64,000 bases of DNA, taken from contig JAPDOI010001366.1 of NCBI GenBank assembly GCA_029168955.1, forward strand, positions 1 through 64,000, given 5' to 3'. This DNA is from Aplectana chamaeleonis. Taxonomy: Eukaryota; Nematoda; Chromadorea; Rhabditida; Cosmocercidae. Positions 1 through 10,640 of this stretch are shown piece by piece; position 1 is the first letter of the stretch; every line of letters starts with the position of its first letter. The position numbers and the translations under genes are program-made. Below the pieces are notes generated by a model. The model was not told the DNA's origin and made no database searches. It worked only from the letters and a program-made list of their open reading frames with translations.

Positions 1-540
1 TTTATCGACTCAACCCACCTATGCAGACCATCGAAACTATAGCATCTCTGTAGTCGCTTATCCTCTCGAATCCACACTCAGTAGTTGTTCTTAAAGTTCT
101 GCATGAAATTCCTTCAAATGCTGTCCAGGTCTTTTCGTTTTCGACAACAAACCGTATCGTTCCGCCATGAGTAGTTTTTTAGGCTGGAAGTGTCTTTCCA
201 TCCTTTCCTTCAGTTCTTCTAGCTTGACTCCTTCCGGAACTCTACCCTGTAATAATTTCTCGATGAGCTCGTGGTTCGAGGTGCCGACCTCTTGAAGGCA
301 AATGAGCCTTTCATCGTTTTCATATACATATTACCCTTCCCAATGTCAAAAATTGTGGAACAGCTTCCACCAGATTTTCCAGGAGGTGCCGAGTACACGC
401 GGGCCGGAGCTTCGATCACCGTAAATATCCGTAGCCACAGCCTGCTCTTGTACCGGCGGCGAAACATCTCGCATTCCCGAAAACCCGGGGGTGGCAGTCA
501 CGTTACCGCCCTTCTGGGTGTCCATCTTCGCTCGTTCCAC
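1..540 (-). pseudogene. Degenerate gag region of an LTR retrotransposon (Ty3/gypsy type)
   Basis: On the minus strand, between about 330 and 60, the reading is typical of a capsid-region gag: CLQEVGTSNHELIEKLLQG, then VKLEELKERMERHFQPKKLL, then MAERYGLLSKTKRPGQHLKE. The frame is broken by a TAA at 91-93 and by frameshifts on both sides; further gag-like N-terminal sequence appears in another frame at about 346-540. It is cut by the window start, so pol and LTRs cannot be assessed. The stretch 541-930 shows only the 3' untranslated end of mxl-2. Confidence 0.55.
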
Positions 541-653
541 TATAAACCTTACTTCTTCTTGCTTCTGCTGTCGACGGCTTCGGCTTCACTCCGCGCGTTC
601 TTCTTCTCCTGATCGCCAATTGGTGGGTTCAGAGAAGGACGGGGTAAAACGTA

Positions 654-659
654 TTTATT
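654..659 (-). terminator. PolyA signal of mxl-2
   Basis: TTTATT on the plus strand reads AATAAA on the minus strand, about 270 nt beyond the read-through stop of mxl-2. It is the only perfect signal noticed in that interval. Confidence 0.45.
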
Positions 660-930
660 AGCTTTCGTTGTTTTTTATACCCGTCGACATGTTTATCTTC
701 CCTTATAATTCCATTTCCTCCATCCATCGTCCATCTCTAAACCGGTTAATCACCCCAACACAGGAAAAATGTACGAAACGATATGTGGTCGGCTCAATTG
801 TGCAGTTTTGAGGCACATTGGTATACCATGCTGAATACGAGTGCGGATGGCCAGAAATTACCGCGTTCTTGGCTGCAGCTCCGATTCTACACAAATTCCG
901 TCCCCAACACATAATCATTTGTTCACCACT

Positions 931-3900
931 TTAGGAGTACAACCAATTTACCAACCCTCCGTTTTTCAGGTAGAACTCGCCCCCAAAAGTACAAATAAAC
1001 TCGACCTTGAATTGATCGTTGTGAGCAGCAATTTGTTCGACCCATGTAAGAAGTGTTCGTGTAATTGTGGCATATGACGAGAAATCTACTTGTTCAACAA
1101 ACGACGAAAAGCAATCATCGAGCAGGATTTGTAACTGAAAAACGTTCTGCTCAACTTATTCCCACTACAATAGATTAAAATTGGCTCAAATAAGCGGACC
1201 ATTCTGGACTGCAAGGAGGAGGTGCTGCTTGAAGGAGTTTCTGCAGCCATGGTTTCATACTGCGCGGCTATCATCTCCATGGCGGAAATCTGAAAACGAT
1301 TACGGAATGAATATTAAAACTACATTCAAAAAACACACCACTATCACCTGAGCGTTCAGTTGCTGAATCTCTTTCTCATTTGTCTCCACTTCAGCCGACA
1401 GTAAGTTCATGTAGTCGCAAGCCCTTGAACAAAATACAAGAAAATCATATAAGAAACGCGGTAAAATCACGACCTCGGGATGAACCCATTAGCGCTGAAC
1501 CCACGGGTTTAATTTAAAAATTGTGCAGATTTTCAGCACTTTTCTCAAATGAACAAGTATTAAGATAGTTACAAGAATATCAAACCTGAATAGTATAGCA
1601 GCATTCGTAGTTTTGCATCCCATGGCAGAAGCAGTTTGAGGAATCAGCTCCTTCAAGTCGGAGTATCCGCTCTATAATAGGTAATAAAAACATGGAGACG
1701 ACAAAATACACAGTTATATGGGCCGAATAGACTCCCGCAGCCAAAAGGCGCGGCAGCATGCAATAGAGGAGTATTGATCATGCGGCGCCGCACGGTCTAT
1801 TCCCCTCCAGTGCATGCTGCCGCGCCTTTCAGCGGCGAGTCTATTCGGCCCCATACACAGCCACCGGTATAAAAGTCGACAAGGGTTACCAATCGACAAA
1901 TATCGAAAACACGCTGGAATTGCTCCAAACATCTCGGCGGGAAGCTGACAAGTTCAGAGCCGATTATAGTCCCGCCACAGAAAGGCACGGCAGAATGCAA
2001 TGAAGGAGTATAGATCATGCGGCGCTGCACAATCGACTCTACTCCATTGCACGCTGCCGCAGCTTTCAGCGGCGCGACTCTACTCGGGCCCTAATAGAGA
2101 GTACCACGCCCGGACTCACTCAGACACTCGCGGATGTAGACCCAGTGCAAAAACACTGCTTTTTGTAGAGCGCGGATCAAAAACACCTATTCAGGTGAAG
2201 CGCATGATATTTTTCATCACTACCCGGTAAAACGCGGTCCATAACAATTTTTGGTCCACGTCAGGCACTCGTGGATTGCGGCCGAAGGACGAAAACACTG
2301 CTTTTTGTATAGCGCGGGACAAAAGGTTTATGTTGACGTCAATCTTCATACCAACTGACATGGCAGGACGTCAACATGCCGAGAAAATCGCCTCATTCAA
2401 TGCGTGTCGAATATGCATTCAACTCGAGCGACCACACCCATTGAACGGCTTTCTCGCAGGTGCACGTACTCCAAACAGCAGCATATGTTGTAAAAGTTCA
2501 TCGCACGAATGCGTGCTGCAGAGTAGTCTGGCGCTATCGTAGCAGCACACCGACATGCGACGCAGCCGCACACCGAGTTGCGACTCGGCCAGCTCGCCGA
2601 GCACCATCTGGGGTCGCTTGCTGTTGTACAAAGTCTGCAGCGGCTGGGCGAACCATGTATCGCGAAGTTGGGTAATTGAACCGTCGCTGATGTTGACATC
2701 TGAATCCTGGCTCAAGACTGAGTCGAACGCTTTACTTTTTTGAAAAATCTTTTTGTTCTCGAGTTGAATGTTAATCGTACACGCATTCAAAGTTTTATTA
2801 GTTGCGGCACGTGCTGTAATTTGGAAGACAATAGGAACACGTGCTCCCCTAGCAGCACGTTCCCTGGCTGCCCGAAAGCGCCTTGTCTTCGAGTGGAATG
2901 CGTATTCGACACGCATTGAACGTTGCTATTGTCTGAGTGTTTAGGTATCAACATTAGCACTGGTATAAAAGGCACCCCATCTCACCGTAAACCTCAGTCG
3001 GCTCTTTGCAGCAGGACCTGGAAGGTGGCCTCGGTTCACTTTCCAGAAGGTCCACAAGATAGAATATGGAGAATAATTTTGTCGCAGAAGGGGTCTTCCC
3101 CCGGCTTGGAGGAAGGGGGTGTGGTTCCCTATAGTGGATCTATCTCCCACAGTCCACAATGGAGTGCACCCTTTTGTGGGAACCTTTAATACGGGTCAAC
3201 CGCGAGCAGAATGCTGGTCGACCGCAAGTGTCGTCGGGCGTCACAACCACATGAACCACAGTCGACGTCTGCGTTCCCTTAAAGCCCGCGGTCGATATTT
3301 GATCGGGCCGACCGCCAGCGAATGGCTGTGCGGCTGTGACGCTTGACGTCATTCGCAGTCGACCGGCATGTGGCTCGCGATCGGCATCCACAACAGGGGT
3401 GTGCGGAAATTTCTGTTTTCTGTTTTCTGATTTCTGTTTTCTGGCCGTTTTGGCCTTTCTGTTTTCTGATTTCTGTTTTCTGAAAAATCTGCGAAAAACA
3501 GAAAAAAATCAGAAAAAAATCAACGAAATCCGGATCTGTGGAACAGCGGAGGTACTACTTGCGTTCAATGGTGCTATTGCTGCTAAAGGTAGGGTTTAAC
3601 ATAAGACACGGTTGCTATGGTATCCTCATGAAATGGTAGACATGATCATCATAAAAGTGAAAATAGGTGAAAACTCAGAGGAAAACGCTCAGGAACAGAA
3701 TATTGCTGATTGTCACCCTCCCCACAATTAACTAACTTTCTATGTATGTTTGTTCTGCCGTCTTCCGCCTTGCTGTTACACCCTATTCATACATTTGCGA
3801 GGCGGCAAATGCCGCGGATTATCACTAGAAAAATGAGAAATCAGATGCTCGGTAACGGTATCAAACATCTGATTTCTCATTTTTTCTACTGATGTTGCGC

Positions 3901-6407
3901 GGCATTTGCCGCTCGGAAAAGCATGAATAGGTTGCTAAACGAAAAAACCAGCACTTATATGAATCGTGTTAGTTGGGGCTTGCGAACACCCACCAAATAA
4001 GCTGTTCTAAGCTGTTTTTGTGCGTTTCTCCTACAACTTTTCACTTTTCTCCCTTTTGTGATGGTGAAACCTGCATTATCATGAAGAGAACTCAGCAACT
4101 GATTTTATCGCGAACCCTGCTCACCTACTCAGTACTTCGGCACAATAGGGGTTGCATCCCAGGGCAAAGATCGAGTGCAAACCCTCGCTGTCAGCAGCAG
4201 CTGCTGCTGACAGCGGTATATGATTCCAACACTTGCTGGGGTTGAACCCCTCGATATCAATAACAACTGCTGCTGTTAGCTGTCAGCTGGAGCTGCTGAC
4301 AACGAGGGATGCAACCCCTACTGTGCTGACGTACAGGCATTTTCTGGGAAATTCACCCGATCAATAGACAATAAATAGCCAAGAAATGCCTGCTTTCTGC
4401 GTGATAGCCGGAAAATAGTCGGGAAGTAGCTGTTTGCCGCGTAATAGCCTAGAAATAACCGCCAAAAAATGTTCGCCGCGAATTGGACGCCAAATAATGC
4501 TCTCCAAGGGATGTACAGTTCAACTCCGCATTGCCGTTCAGTCCGCAAACTGCGTTGATTCCGAAAGCGTGCTGCGGGGCGGTTGCAAGTATCTCAGACA
4601 GGGATGGCGGATCACCTGAGCACCAATACATCCATACATCCATGTCTGAGGATACTCGCAACCGCGCCGCAGCACGCTTCCGCAATCAGCGTGCACTTTG
4701 CGGACTGGAACGGCAATACGGAGTTGAACTGTACACGACGCATTCCTGAGGCATGGATTTGGATGTCAACACCTCTGTTGGTTCAACTACCTAGTTGGCG
4801 GCACTTGGACCGCCTGGCACCAGGAGGCCCGCCGAGCTGCAGGAGGCCAAGGCGTCTGCTCGGCGAGCCGGGAATCGCCGCGTCGCGTGTTGGTGTGCCT
4901 GTCACGTCTTGGTTATTTCTCCGTTATTGCTCGGCTACTTCTAGGCTATTTCGTGAACAACATGATCTTGGCCGCCTAATAATCCAGAAACAATCAAGAA
5001 AGATTTGAGAAATAGCACATCAAGAACCACTGTGGAGCTTAGTGAGCTAATTCTCGGCTAAAACTCTCAAAGAGACCTGTCATTGACGTGCCGTCGCTAC
5101 TATCAATGTCTTATTAGTTAATTGTCCAGTCTCGTAGATATTGTATTACAGGTATAGCAAAGATGTTCAGAATTACACTCTCCTTCCTCTTGAAAAAAAC
5201 CTAAAATGCAGTGAGTATTTTTTCTGAAGATTTTCTTTTTTCTGTTTTCTGTTGTCTGGCCGTTTTCGCCTTTCTGTTTTCTGATTTCTGTTTTCTGACG
5301 AACTCGATTTTCTGTTTTCTGAATTTTTTTGAAAAATTTCCGCACACCCCTGATCCACAAGTGCCTGAGCATCTGAGCATTATAGGGTTTACTTTTAAGG
5401 AAACAGAATGGTAGAAATAAAGAAACGACCTTTCCGCTTCTAAGATATCGAGATAATAGCTGCATCGCGGCTTCCTAGAATTGGAGTACAAAGCGTATAC
5501 TGTATCTCGATACTCTAGAAGCGAAACGATATTGGACAGAAGAGGCGTTCAATCTCTTCGCATCGCCACCGGATGTGCAAGGAGTTCGCTAAAAGGACAT
5601 CGCGCGGTTGCGGAAGTCGAGAAGGTTATAAAAGACAATTCTATAGCTGTTGGTCCTGACGGAATACGCCCTGCTGTCTTGAAGAAGTTACGAACTGAAA
5701 TCCTTCCGCTTCTCACTGACTTGATAAACACCTCGTTCAGTTCGTGCACTATCCCGCGGAATTAGAAAACAGCTAACGCCGTGCCACTGCCCAAGCCTGG
5801 CAAGCCCCGCTGTCCTCTTTTCCCAAAGTAGCCAAAAAATTGATCGTAAAGGACCTTACAGAGCACAATGACAACCAGGTGTTTCAGCACGGATTCAGAA
5901 AGCTGCATTCCACCACAACAGCTCTGCTGGAAATTACAAGCTTTGCCATTGATGGATTCAATGCCAGCAAGCTGCAGAGAACTGTGGCTATCCTGTTTGG
6001 CGTAGATTTCGGTCTTAAACCTGAGGACCTTGTGACAACGAGAGAGTCAACCACTAGGGGTGGCCCCATCAAACTCCACCGCTACACATCTAACCTCAAC
6101 TGCAGGCGTCACTTTTTCATCAACAGAACAATACCCATTTTTGAGAACCTTGGTAGAAATCATTCCATTCCTTCCAACTTTACGTCATTCAAAAATTTCA
6201 TTCGAGAAAAATTTGAGCGGGATGATCGAACAAGTAGCCCTTCCTGACTGGCTGGATAGCTTTTGATTCCTTTCTTTAGGTTGATTATTACAGCAATGCG
6301 CTTTTCTTTTCTGTTCCGCTATGTTGTTTTTTTCAGTTTCCATGCTTTAAACTTCGTATGGTTCATTCGTATTTCGCGGTCATTTTTGAACATTGTTTTT
6401 GCCTATG

Positions 6408-6465
<58 letters not shown>

Positions 6466-6725
6466 GCCATAAAACGGCCAATGTCTCACCGTCGACTGCG
6501 TACCACGCTGCGCGACCGCACGCGCGTCGGAAGCAGACGGGTTTCGGCCGCCGCGCGACGAGTTTTGGCCGCCGCGCGACGTTTCGGCCGCCGCGCAACG
6601 TTTTGGCCGCCGCGCGGCGGCCGAAACTCGTCGCGCGGCGGCCAAAACTCGTCTGCTTCCGACGCACGTGCGGTCGCGCAGCGCGTGGTACGCAGTCAAC
6701 GGTGAGACATTGACCGTTTTATGGC

Positions 6726-6780
<55 letters not shown>

Positions 6781-9653
6781 CAAGGCATTCGACACAGTAA
6801 ATCATGGAGCTCTGTCGAGCAACTTACTGGAATCATCAATACCGCCGTGGCAGAAACGCTGGAAATCGGCATTCATTAAGAGAAGACGAGCCAGAGTTAT
6901 GTTCCAGAAGCATGTCTCCAATAGTATCCCTATCGCAGCCGGAGTCCCGCAGGGCGGTGTCTTATCGCCAGCCCTCTTCAGTCTGTACCTCGAGGATATG
7001 CCTGAGCCGCCACAGGATATCAAGGTTATCGCGTATGCAGATGACATTACTATCATGTGTCGAGATCGGAACATAGAGGTTGCCGCCAACAAGATCAAGG
7101 AGTGCATGATTGCACTGAAGAGCTTTTTCGACGAGAAGATGCTGAAGATCTCTGCATCCAAGTCGTCAGAATCCGTTCTCACAACGAACCCTTCCGAGCA
7201 CAGCGCTCATCCGGACGTACAGTGGGATGAAGACCATCTACCTGCTGCGCGATTTCCGAAATTGCTCGGTTTTGTGCTCGATCCGTCGCTCAAGTTTCAT
7301 AAAAATACCGAGCAGAAACAGGCTGCCATCGAAGTCAAGCTCAATGTACTCAGGGCACTGGGCGGAACCTCATGGGGAAGCAGCAAAGAAACTATACTCA
7401 CTACGTATAAGGCGATTCTCCAGTCCGCACTGGAGTACGCCGCACTGGTTTGGCAGCGTCTAGTCTCAGATTCCTTTTGGACTAACAAGGGAAGGATCAT
7501 TACATGCCGTGCCCATTCCAAATAAAATATGCGTTTCTAGTATGTTTTCGACGTAGACTTCGAATTCTTACTTTGCAGCTGCGAATCGTTTCTCTGAACG
7601 GAGTTATGAGTTTTTTTATGTAGATTTCTATAGAAAAATGGCATCGTACCTGCCGTCACCTACAGAAATCTTCCAAAAAACGGATCTCATATTCGTGATC
7701 AGCACACCAAATAACCCCCTAGACGAAACGAGACCAAATTTTTTCCGACTTTCGGACCTACGAAAGTGGATTGAGTTACCACCTGCGTGAGACTACGAAG
7801 GCGAAATTTTTTGCCTAAACGTCGTATAGGTAGATTATTTGGGGCGCTAAACACGAATATGACGTTCTTTTTTGATACTCATCATGCTGATTATTGTATG
7901 TTATGCTAAAAGTTTGATGCTGGATTGGGGACACACCTGCGTTGGATCTCCAGAAGTTCCGTCGGAACTGCTCCTCCTGGTCGACTCATGTAGTTCATTC
8001 AAAGATCATACTGCAATTGAGAACGCCTTGCCGCAGGGAAAACATTTCAGAGTGATGAATATCCCACCGGGAACAACTTCAGAAATTCAATATCTTGACG
8101 TGTACCTTTTCTTGCCATTTAAGTCTATGTATGTACAAGTGCTGTTTCCCTCCTCAATTGGTAGGCCTGTGTGATTTTGATGGTTGTTCAAAAGTTCACT
8201 TCATTCGTTATTCTCATTGTGAGAAGATGCTTTGTTTTGAACATTTTGTTCACAATAACCACATGTCCTCGTAGCTATAAATCTGTTGCACAGGGTCAAG
8301 CGGGGCGTTGTGTAATTTTCCGAAATCAGAGCGACCCCCTCCTCCCGCCATCAAATGTTTTTCCAAAAATTTAATTTTTTTGCGACCCCCCACGAAGTGT
8401 AAATTTTGGCTACTTATTTTGTCAAGAAATGTTGAGATTTTTGGGTACTGAGAAGTGATTTCTAACGTTAAGATTTTTTTAATTTTTGGTTAAAAAATTT
8501 TACGACCCCCTTAACCTTTAATTTCGGGTCAAAATTTTTGCGACCCCCCTCCCTCCACCGTTGCGAAATTTCACAACCCCGCTTGACCCTGCTGTTGCAG
8601 GTCCAACTATTTTCATAGTAAAACACCAGCCACGGGCACCAGACCTTCACGACTGAAACGCTTCATTTTCTTACAAAAAAAGCTCTCGGACGATAAAACT
8701 ACTATTCCTCTGCACTTTACGAGATGAAAACGGGTATTTTACAAAAGTGCAAAACACCAAGCCCGACATGGATTCGAACCAGTGAAATTATTCCTCGCTG
8801 CAGCCGGCACCCCCACTGCGCCAACCGGTCTCGGATCTGGGGAGGCTGACTTCGTTTATGACGGCGCGCAGAATCCTTCATTTTAACAACCTACTTCGGC
8901 ATTATAACACACTATGAGATGATTCCTGGTGTAGAAGTCATATCGGTGTATCTTAGGATGTGACGAAGACTCATGGATTACACATTATGATGCGTCTACG
9001 AGTGGAGCGCTAAAAACGCCTATAACTCCTTTCAGAGAACGATTCGCAGCTGCAATATAAAAAATTTAATTCTACGTCGAAAATTGGTCCTAGTAACGCA
9101 TATCTTAGTTAGAATGGCCACGGAATGCAATGATCCTTCCCTTGTAAGATGCAACGCGTACAGAATGCCACTCCTCTCATCGCCACCGGTTGTTCCGGAA
9201 GTTCCCCAGTCGAGCACTTGCATGCCGAAACACGTTTACTACCAGTGAAAGAGCACTGTCAGCCGATACTGCGATATCGACGATATATTCCCTCTTATCT
9301 CAAGTGCTCCCCTCTCGCCCTTTCCTTATCATGCTTGTTTTAGGCTAAGTGACTATCTACTGCTGTATCAAAACCAGCCTTGCTATGAGCGAATGAGGGT
9401 CGTTGCACTCTCCAGAGACGAAAAAAGGCCCCTACGACCCAAGCGAATAAACACGAACCCGGGACGCCAGAAAAAACCAGACTAGTAAAGAAACTGTTCA
9501 AAAAACACTCACATTTATGGCTTCTCGTCGTTGTCGCTCGCAACGCAAATGTGTTTGTTTCTTCCTATCAGAGTATACTGATGAATCTGATCCGGTGGGG
9601 CTCATTTCCGACACTTCTCCCTGCGTTGTGGAGGTGCGTCTTCGACCACCCAT
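931..9653 (-). CDS. mxl-2: Mlx-type basic helix-loop-helix leucine-zipper transcription factor
   Basis: Nuclear E-box-binding factor; Mlx proteins dimerise with Mondo/ChREBP partners (family knowledge). Exons on the minus strand: 9653-9513, 1671-1586, 1423-1348, 1289-1200 and 1134 to about 931; joined, they read about 198 residues. Exon 1 carries the basic region with the class-B contacts His35, Glu39 and Arg43 (THLRCERQRREAIN). Exon 2 gives loop and helix 2 (SGYSDLKELIP), exon 3 the end of helix 2 and zipper (ACDYMNLLSAEVETNEKEI). Exon 5 (LQILLDDCFSSFVEQVDF, then TLLTWVEQ) matches the C-terminal DCD-like domain that separates Mlx from Max. The start is the first in-frame ATG after a possible trans-splice acceptor near 9687. 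Intron 1 is 7.8 kb and full of transposons. The exon 4 donor (ATG/GTCCGC) is weak, and whether exon 5 ends at 1006 or reads through to the TAA at 931 is unsettled. A TTTATT at 654-659 is the polyA signal in reverse. Head-to-head with ubc-20. Confidence 0.9.
1717..1855. mobile_element. Palindromic short inverted-repeat element (about 139 bp) in mxl-2 intron 1
   Basis: The ends TATGGGCCGAATAGACTC and GAGTCTATTCGGCCCCATA are inverted copies, and the interior (GCGCGGCAGCATGCA against TGCATGCTGCCGCGC) pairs too, so the whole unit can fold back. TA at each edge suggests a TA target as in Tc1/mariner-derived elements. It lies about 45 bp from the mxl-2 exon 2 acceptor. Confidence 0.7.
1957..2095. 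mobile_element. Second, more diverged copy of the 1717 palindromic element
   Basis: The same internal layout (GGCACGGCAGAATGCAATG, CGACTCTACTCCATTGCACG, GCCGCAGCTTTCAGCGGCG) about 100 bp from the first copy. The ends have decayed but still read as inverted GCCGA/TCGGGC motifs. Confidence 0.55.
2397..2920. mobile_element. Inverted-repeat element (524 bp) in mxl-2 intron 1
   Basis: About 33 bp at each end are inverted copies: TTCAATGCGTGTCGAATATG at the left and CGTATTCGACACGCATTGAA at the right. A third partial copy (GTACACGCATTCAA) lies near 2777-2790. No transposase-like frame is visible, so it is non-autonomous. Confidence 0.65.
3394..5352. mobile_element. hAT-like non-autonomous DNA transposon, 1959 bp, with perfect 8-bp target duplication
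   Basis: Starts CAGGGGTGTGCGGAAATTTC and ends with the inverted AAATTTCCGCACACCCCTG. ATCCACAA flanks it on both sides (3386-3393 and 5353-5360), the 8-bp duplication of hAT elements. Both subterminal regions are runs of TTTCTGTTTTCTGA-like repeats (about 3410-3520 and 5225-5330). The interior holds several hairpins: 3770-3930 (ATCAGATG/CATCTGAT arms), 4140-4325 (GGGGTTGCATCCC arms) and about 4430-4750. No transposase frame is seen. It lies in mxl-2 intron 1. Confidence 0.8.
5540..5996 (+). mobile_element. Non-LTR retrotransposon copy A, first piece (start of reverse transcriptase)
   Basis: About 5600-5996 encodes the start of the RT domain seen complete in the copy at 18531-21986: VGPDGIRPAVLKKL, then [13 protein letters not shown], then KPGKP and LEITSFAIDGFN. 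Stops and frameshifts (for example TAG at 5763) show it is dead. A short stretch before it (5544-5590, [11 protein letters not shown]) belongs to the C-terminal part of the same protein, so pieces are out of order. It continues at 6779. Confidence 0.8.
5997..6408 (+). mobile_element. 3' end of a different non-LTR retrotransposon inserted into copy A
   Basis: The frame to about 6247 reads TTRGGPIKLHRYTSN, HFFINRTIPIFENL and SFKNFIREKF, the usual C-terminal ending of CR1/L2-like reverse transcriptases, unrelated to the ending of copy A. It is followed by an AT-rich tail running into the (TA)n tract at 6409, which may be its 3' microsatellite tail. It interrupts copy A between the blocks TVAI and TKAFDTVN. 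Confidence 0.6.
6409..6462. repeat. (TA)n microsatellite, left half
   Basis: About 27 uninterrupted TA units abutting the hairpin element at 6463. The mirror tract at 6729-6777 suggests one original tract split by the hairpin. Confidence 0.95.
6463..6728. mobile_element. 266-bp GC-rich hairpin element inserted inside a (TA)n tract
   Basis: The two halves are near-perfect inverted copies: CAGGCCATAAAACGG at the left, CCGTTTTATGGCCTG at the right, with ACCGTCGACTGCGTACCACG matched by CGTGGTACGCAGTCAACGGT. The centre repeats GGCCGCCGCGCGACG units. TA lies on both sides, fitting a TA-targeting foldback MITE. Confidence 0.85.
6729..6777. repeat. (TA)n microsatellite, right half
   Basis: About 24 TA units directly after the hairpin element and directly before the resumption of non-LTR copy A. 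Confidence 0.95.
6779..7485 (+). mobile_element. Non-LTR retrotransposon copy A, second piece (RT core)
   Basis: An open frame to about 7480 with the RT palm motifs: [20 protein letters not shown], then [20 protein letters not shown], then [14 protein letters not shown] with the catalytic YADD box, then [20 protein letters not shown] and ALEYAALVWQ. It stops at the inverted-repeat element starting at 7486 and resumes at 9148. Confidence 0.9.
7486..9144. mobile_element. PIF/Harbinger-like non-autonomous DNA element, 1659 bp, TAA target duplication
   Basis: The ends CAAGGGAAGGATCATTACAT and GCAATGATCCTTCCCTTG are inverted copies within arms of about 150 bp that include GCAGCTGCGAATCGTT. TAA flanks both sides (7483-7485 and 9145-9147), and the retrotransposon it interrupts continues exactly across one TAA. 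A 3-bp target duplication points to PIF/Harbinger. The interior has a T/C-rich repeat (GCGACCCCC motif, 8330-8590) and a tRNA-like stretch, but no transposase. A second copy is at 42776-43613. Confidence 0.8.
8761..8832 (-). other. tRNA-like sequence (pseudo-tRNA or SINE head)
   Basis: On the minus strand a TGGCGCAGTGG (A-box-like) is followed about 40 nt later by GGTTCGAATCC (perfect B box) and then ATGTCGGGC. The acceptor and T stems do not pair properly, so a working tRNA is unlikely. Confidence 0.35.
9148..9265 (+). mobile_element. Non-LTR retrotransposon copy A, third piece
   Basis: Resumes just after the TAA duplication with MQRVQNATPLIATGC and [17 protein letters not shown], the next block of the same protein, and ends near 9265. 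From 9266 to 9512 no gene is seen apart from a short RTE-like scrap near 9400-9450 (SRDEKRPL). Confidence 0.75.
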
Positions 9654-10164
9654 TTGGTCTGATCTATTTTCCAGAACTTCCACGGCTAAACACTAATGTT
9701 TTCCCATAAAACATTCAAACTTGACTGAAAAAGGGAAAGAGGACAGGCGCTATAACATTTGGCCTGGTAGGAAACGGAAAACGTAAATTTTTATAAAGAT
9801 CGGCGTAGAGCGTACTGAGAAAAATTAGATTAACAGGAAAAAGAGCTTAAAATAAATAAAAAACGACTAGAACAACAAACAAATCCTTAAAATTGGCCGA
9901 CCACCCGCATGACGTCACGTGCTGTCCACGTGAACGCAAGTTTGCGGACATTCTACAGTTCACGCAATCATGCAGAACAATCTTCCGATGCCGCTTTTTT
10001 CAAGACTTTCGGTGCACATTTGTTGTCATCTTCGTCTTATCCTCAATTCATCTTACCATTGCTCATCACTTTTCCAATATATCATGAGCTCGCACCCTTC
10101 TTCTTCGAGCGATTTTACTCGTTTGGCCCTTGGTCTCGTGGAAATGTGTTAGAAACGCTTTTAA

Positions 10165-10636
10165 AGGCAGCAGACACGCTCAAAAAAGTTGTTGAGATAA
10201 CTACGTTTCTGGAGTCGCATGGCTCCTAGTAGACTGCTCACGCAGTTGGAAGCGTCAAAAACGAGTCAAAACTATTAAATTTCAGCAATGCAAATCCAAA
10301 AATTTCTGCAACCCCGCCCCGAAATACAAACTCGTCCAGTCTGATAGTACTAATATGGTCCCTTTGGCTGGTTTTTGACGCTTTCATTGAGGTTAACGTT
10401 CCAGTACAGGCTGTAGGAGTATATCGGCTTCTCTCTCAACCGTTTTGTTGCTAATATTCGCTGTTTCAATCGCGCGCCGTAAAACTCGTCCACTTTCACC
10501 TGATAACAGAATAACCATTATTCCTCTATTCGCACACAGTTTTCGTTCGTTTTTTCGTCAGTACCCAATACAACCAGCTCCAAACCGTTGATTTATGCCA
10601 TAAAATCGATACCATTTTTGAGCGTGTCTGCTGTCT
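10165..10636. mobile_element. TTAA-flanked piggyBac-like MITE (472 bp), GGCAGCA family
   Basis: TTAA lies at both edges (10161-10164 and 10637-10640). The ends AGGCAGCAGACACGCTC and GAGCGTGTCTGCTGTCT are inverted copies. It lies between mxl-2 and ubc-20. No coding frame. Confidence 0.75.
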
Positions 10637-10640
10637 TTAA

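Noticed and set aside
6358..6795. Long frames with IYIYIYIYI runs on both strands across the (TA)n tracts
   Set aside because: They are translations of (TA)n and the GC-rich hairpin; open in several frames at once and without any domain.
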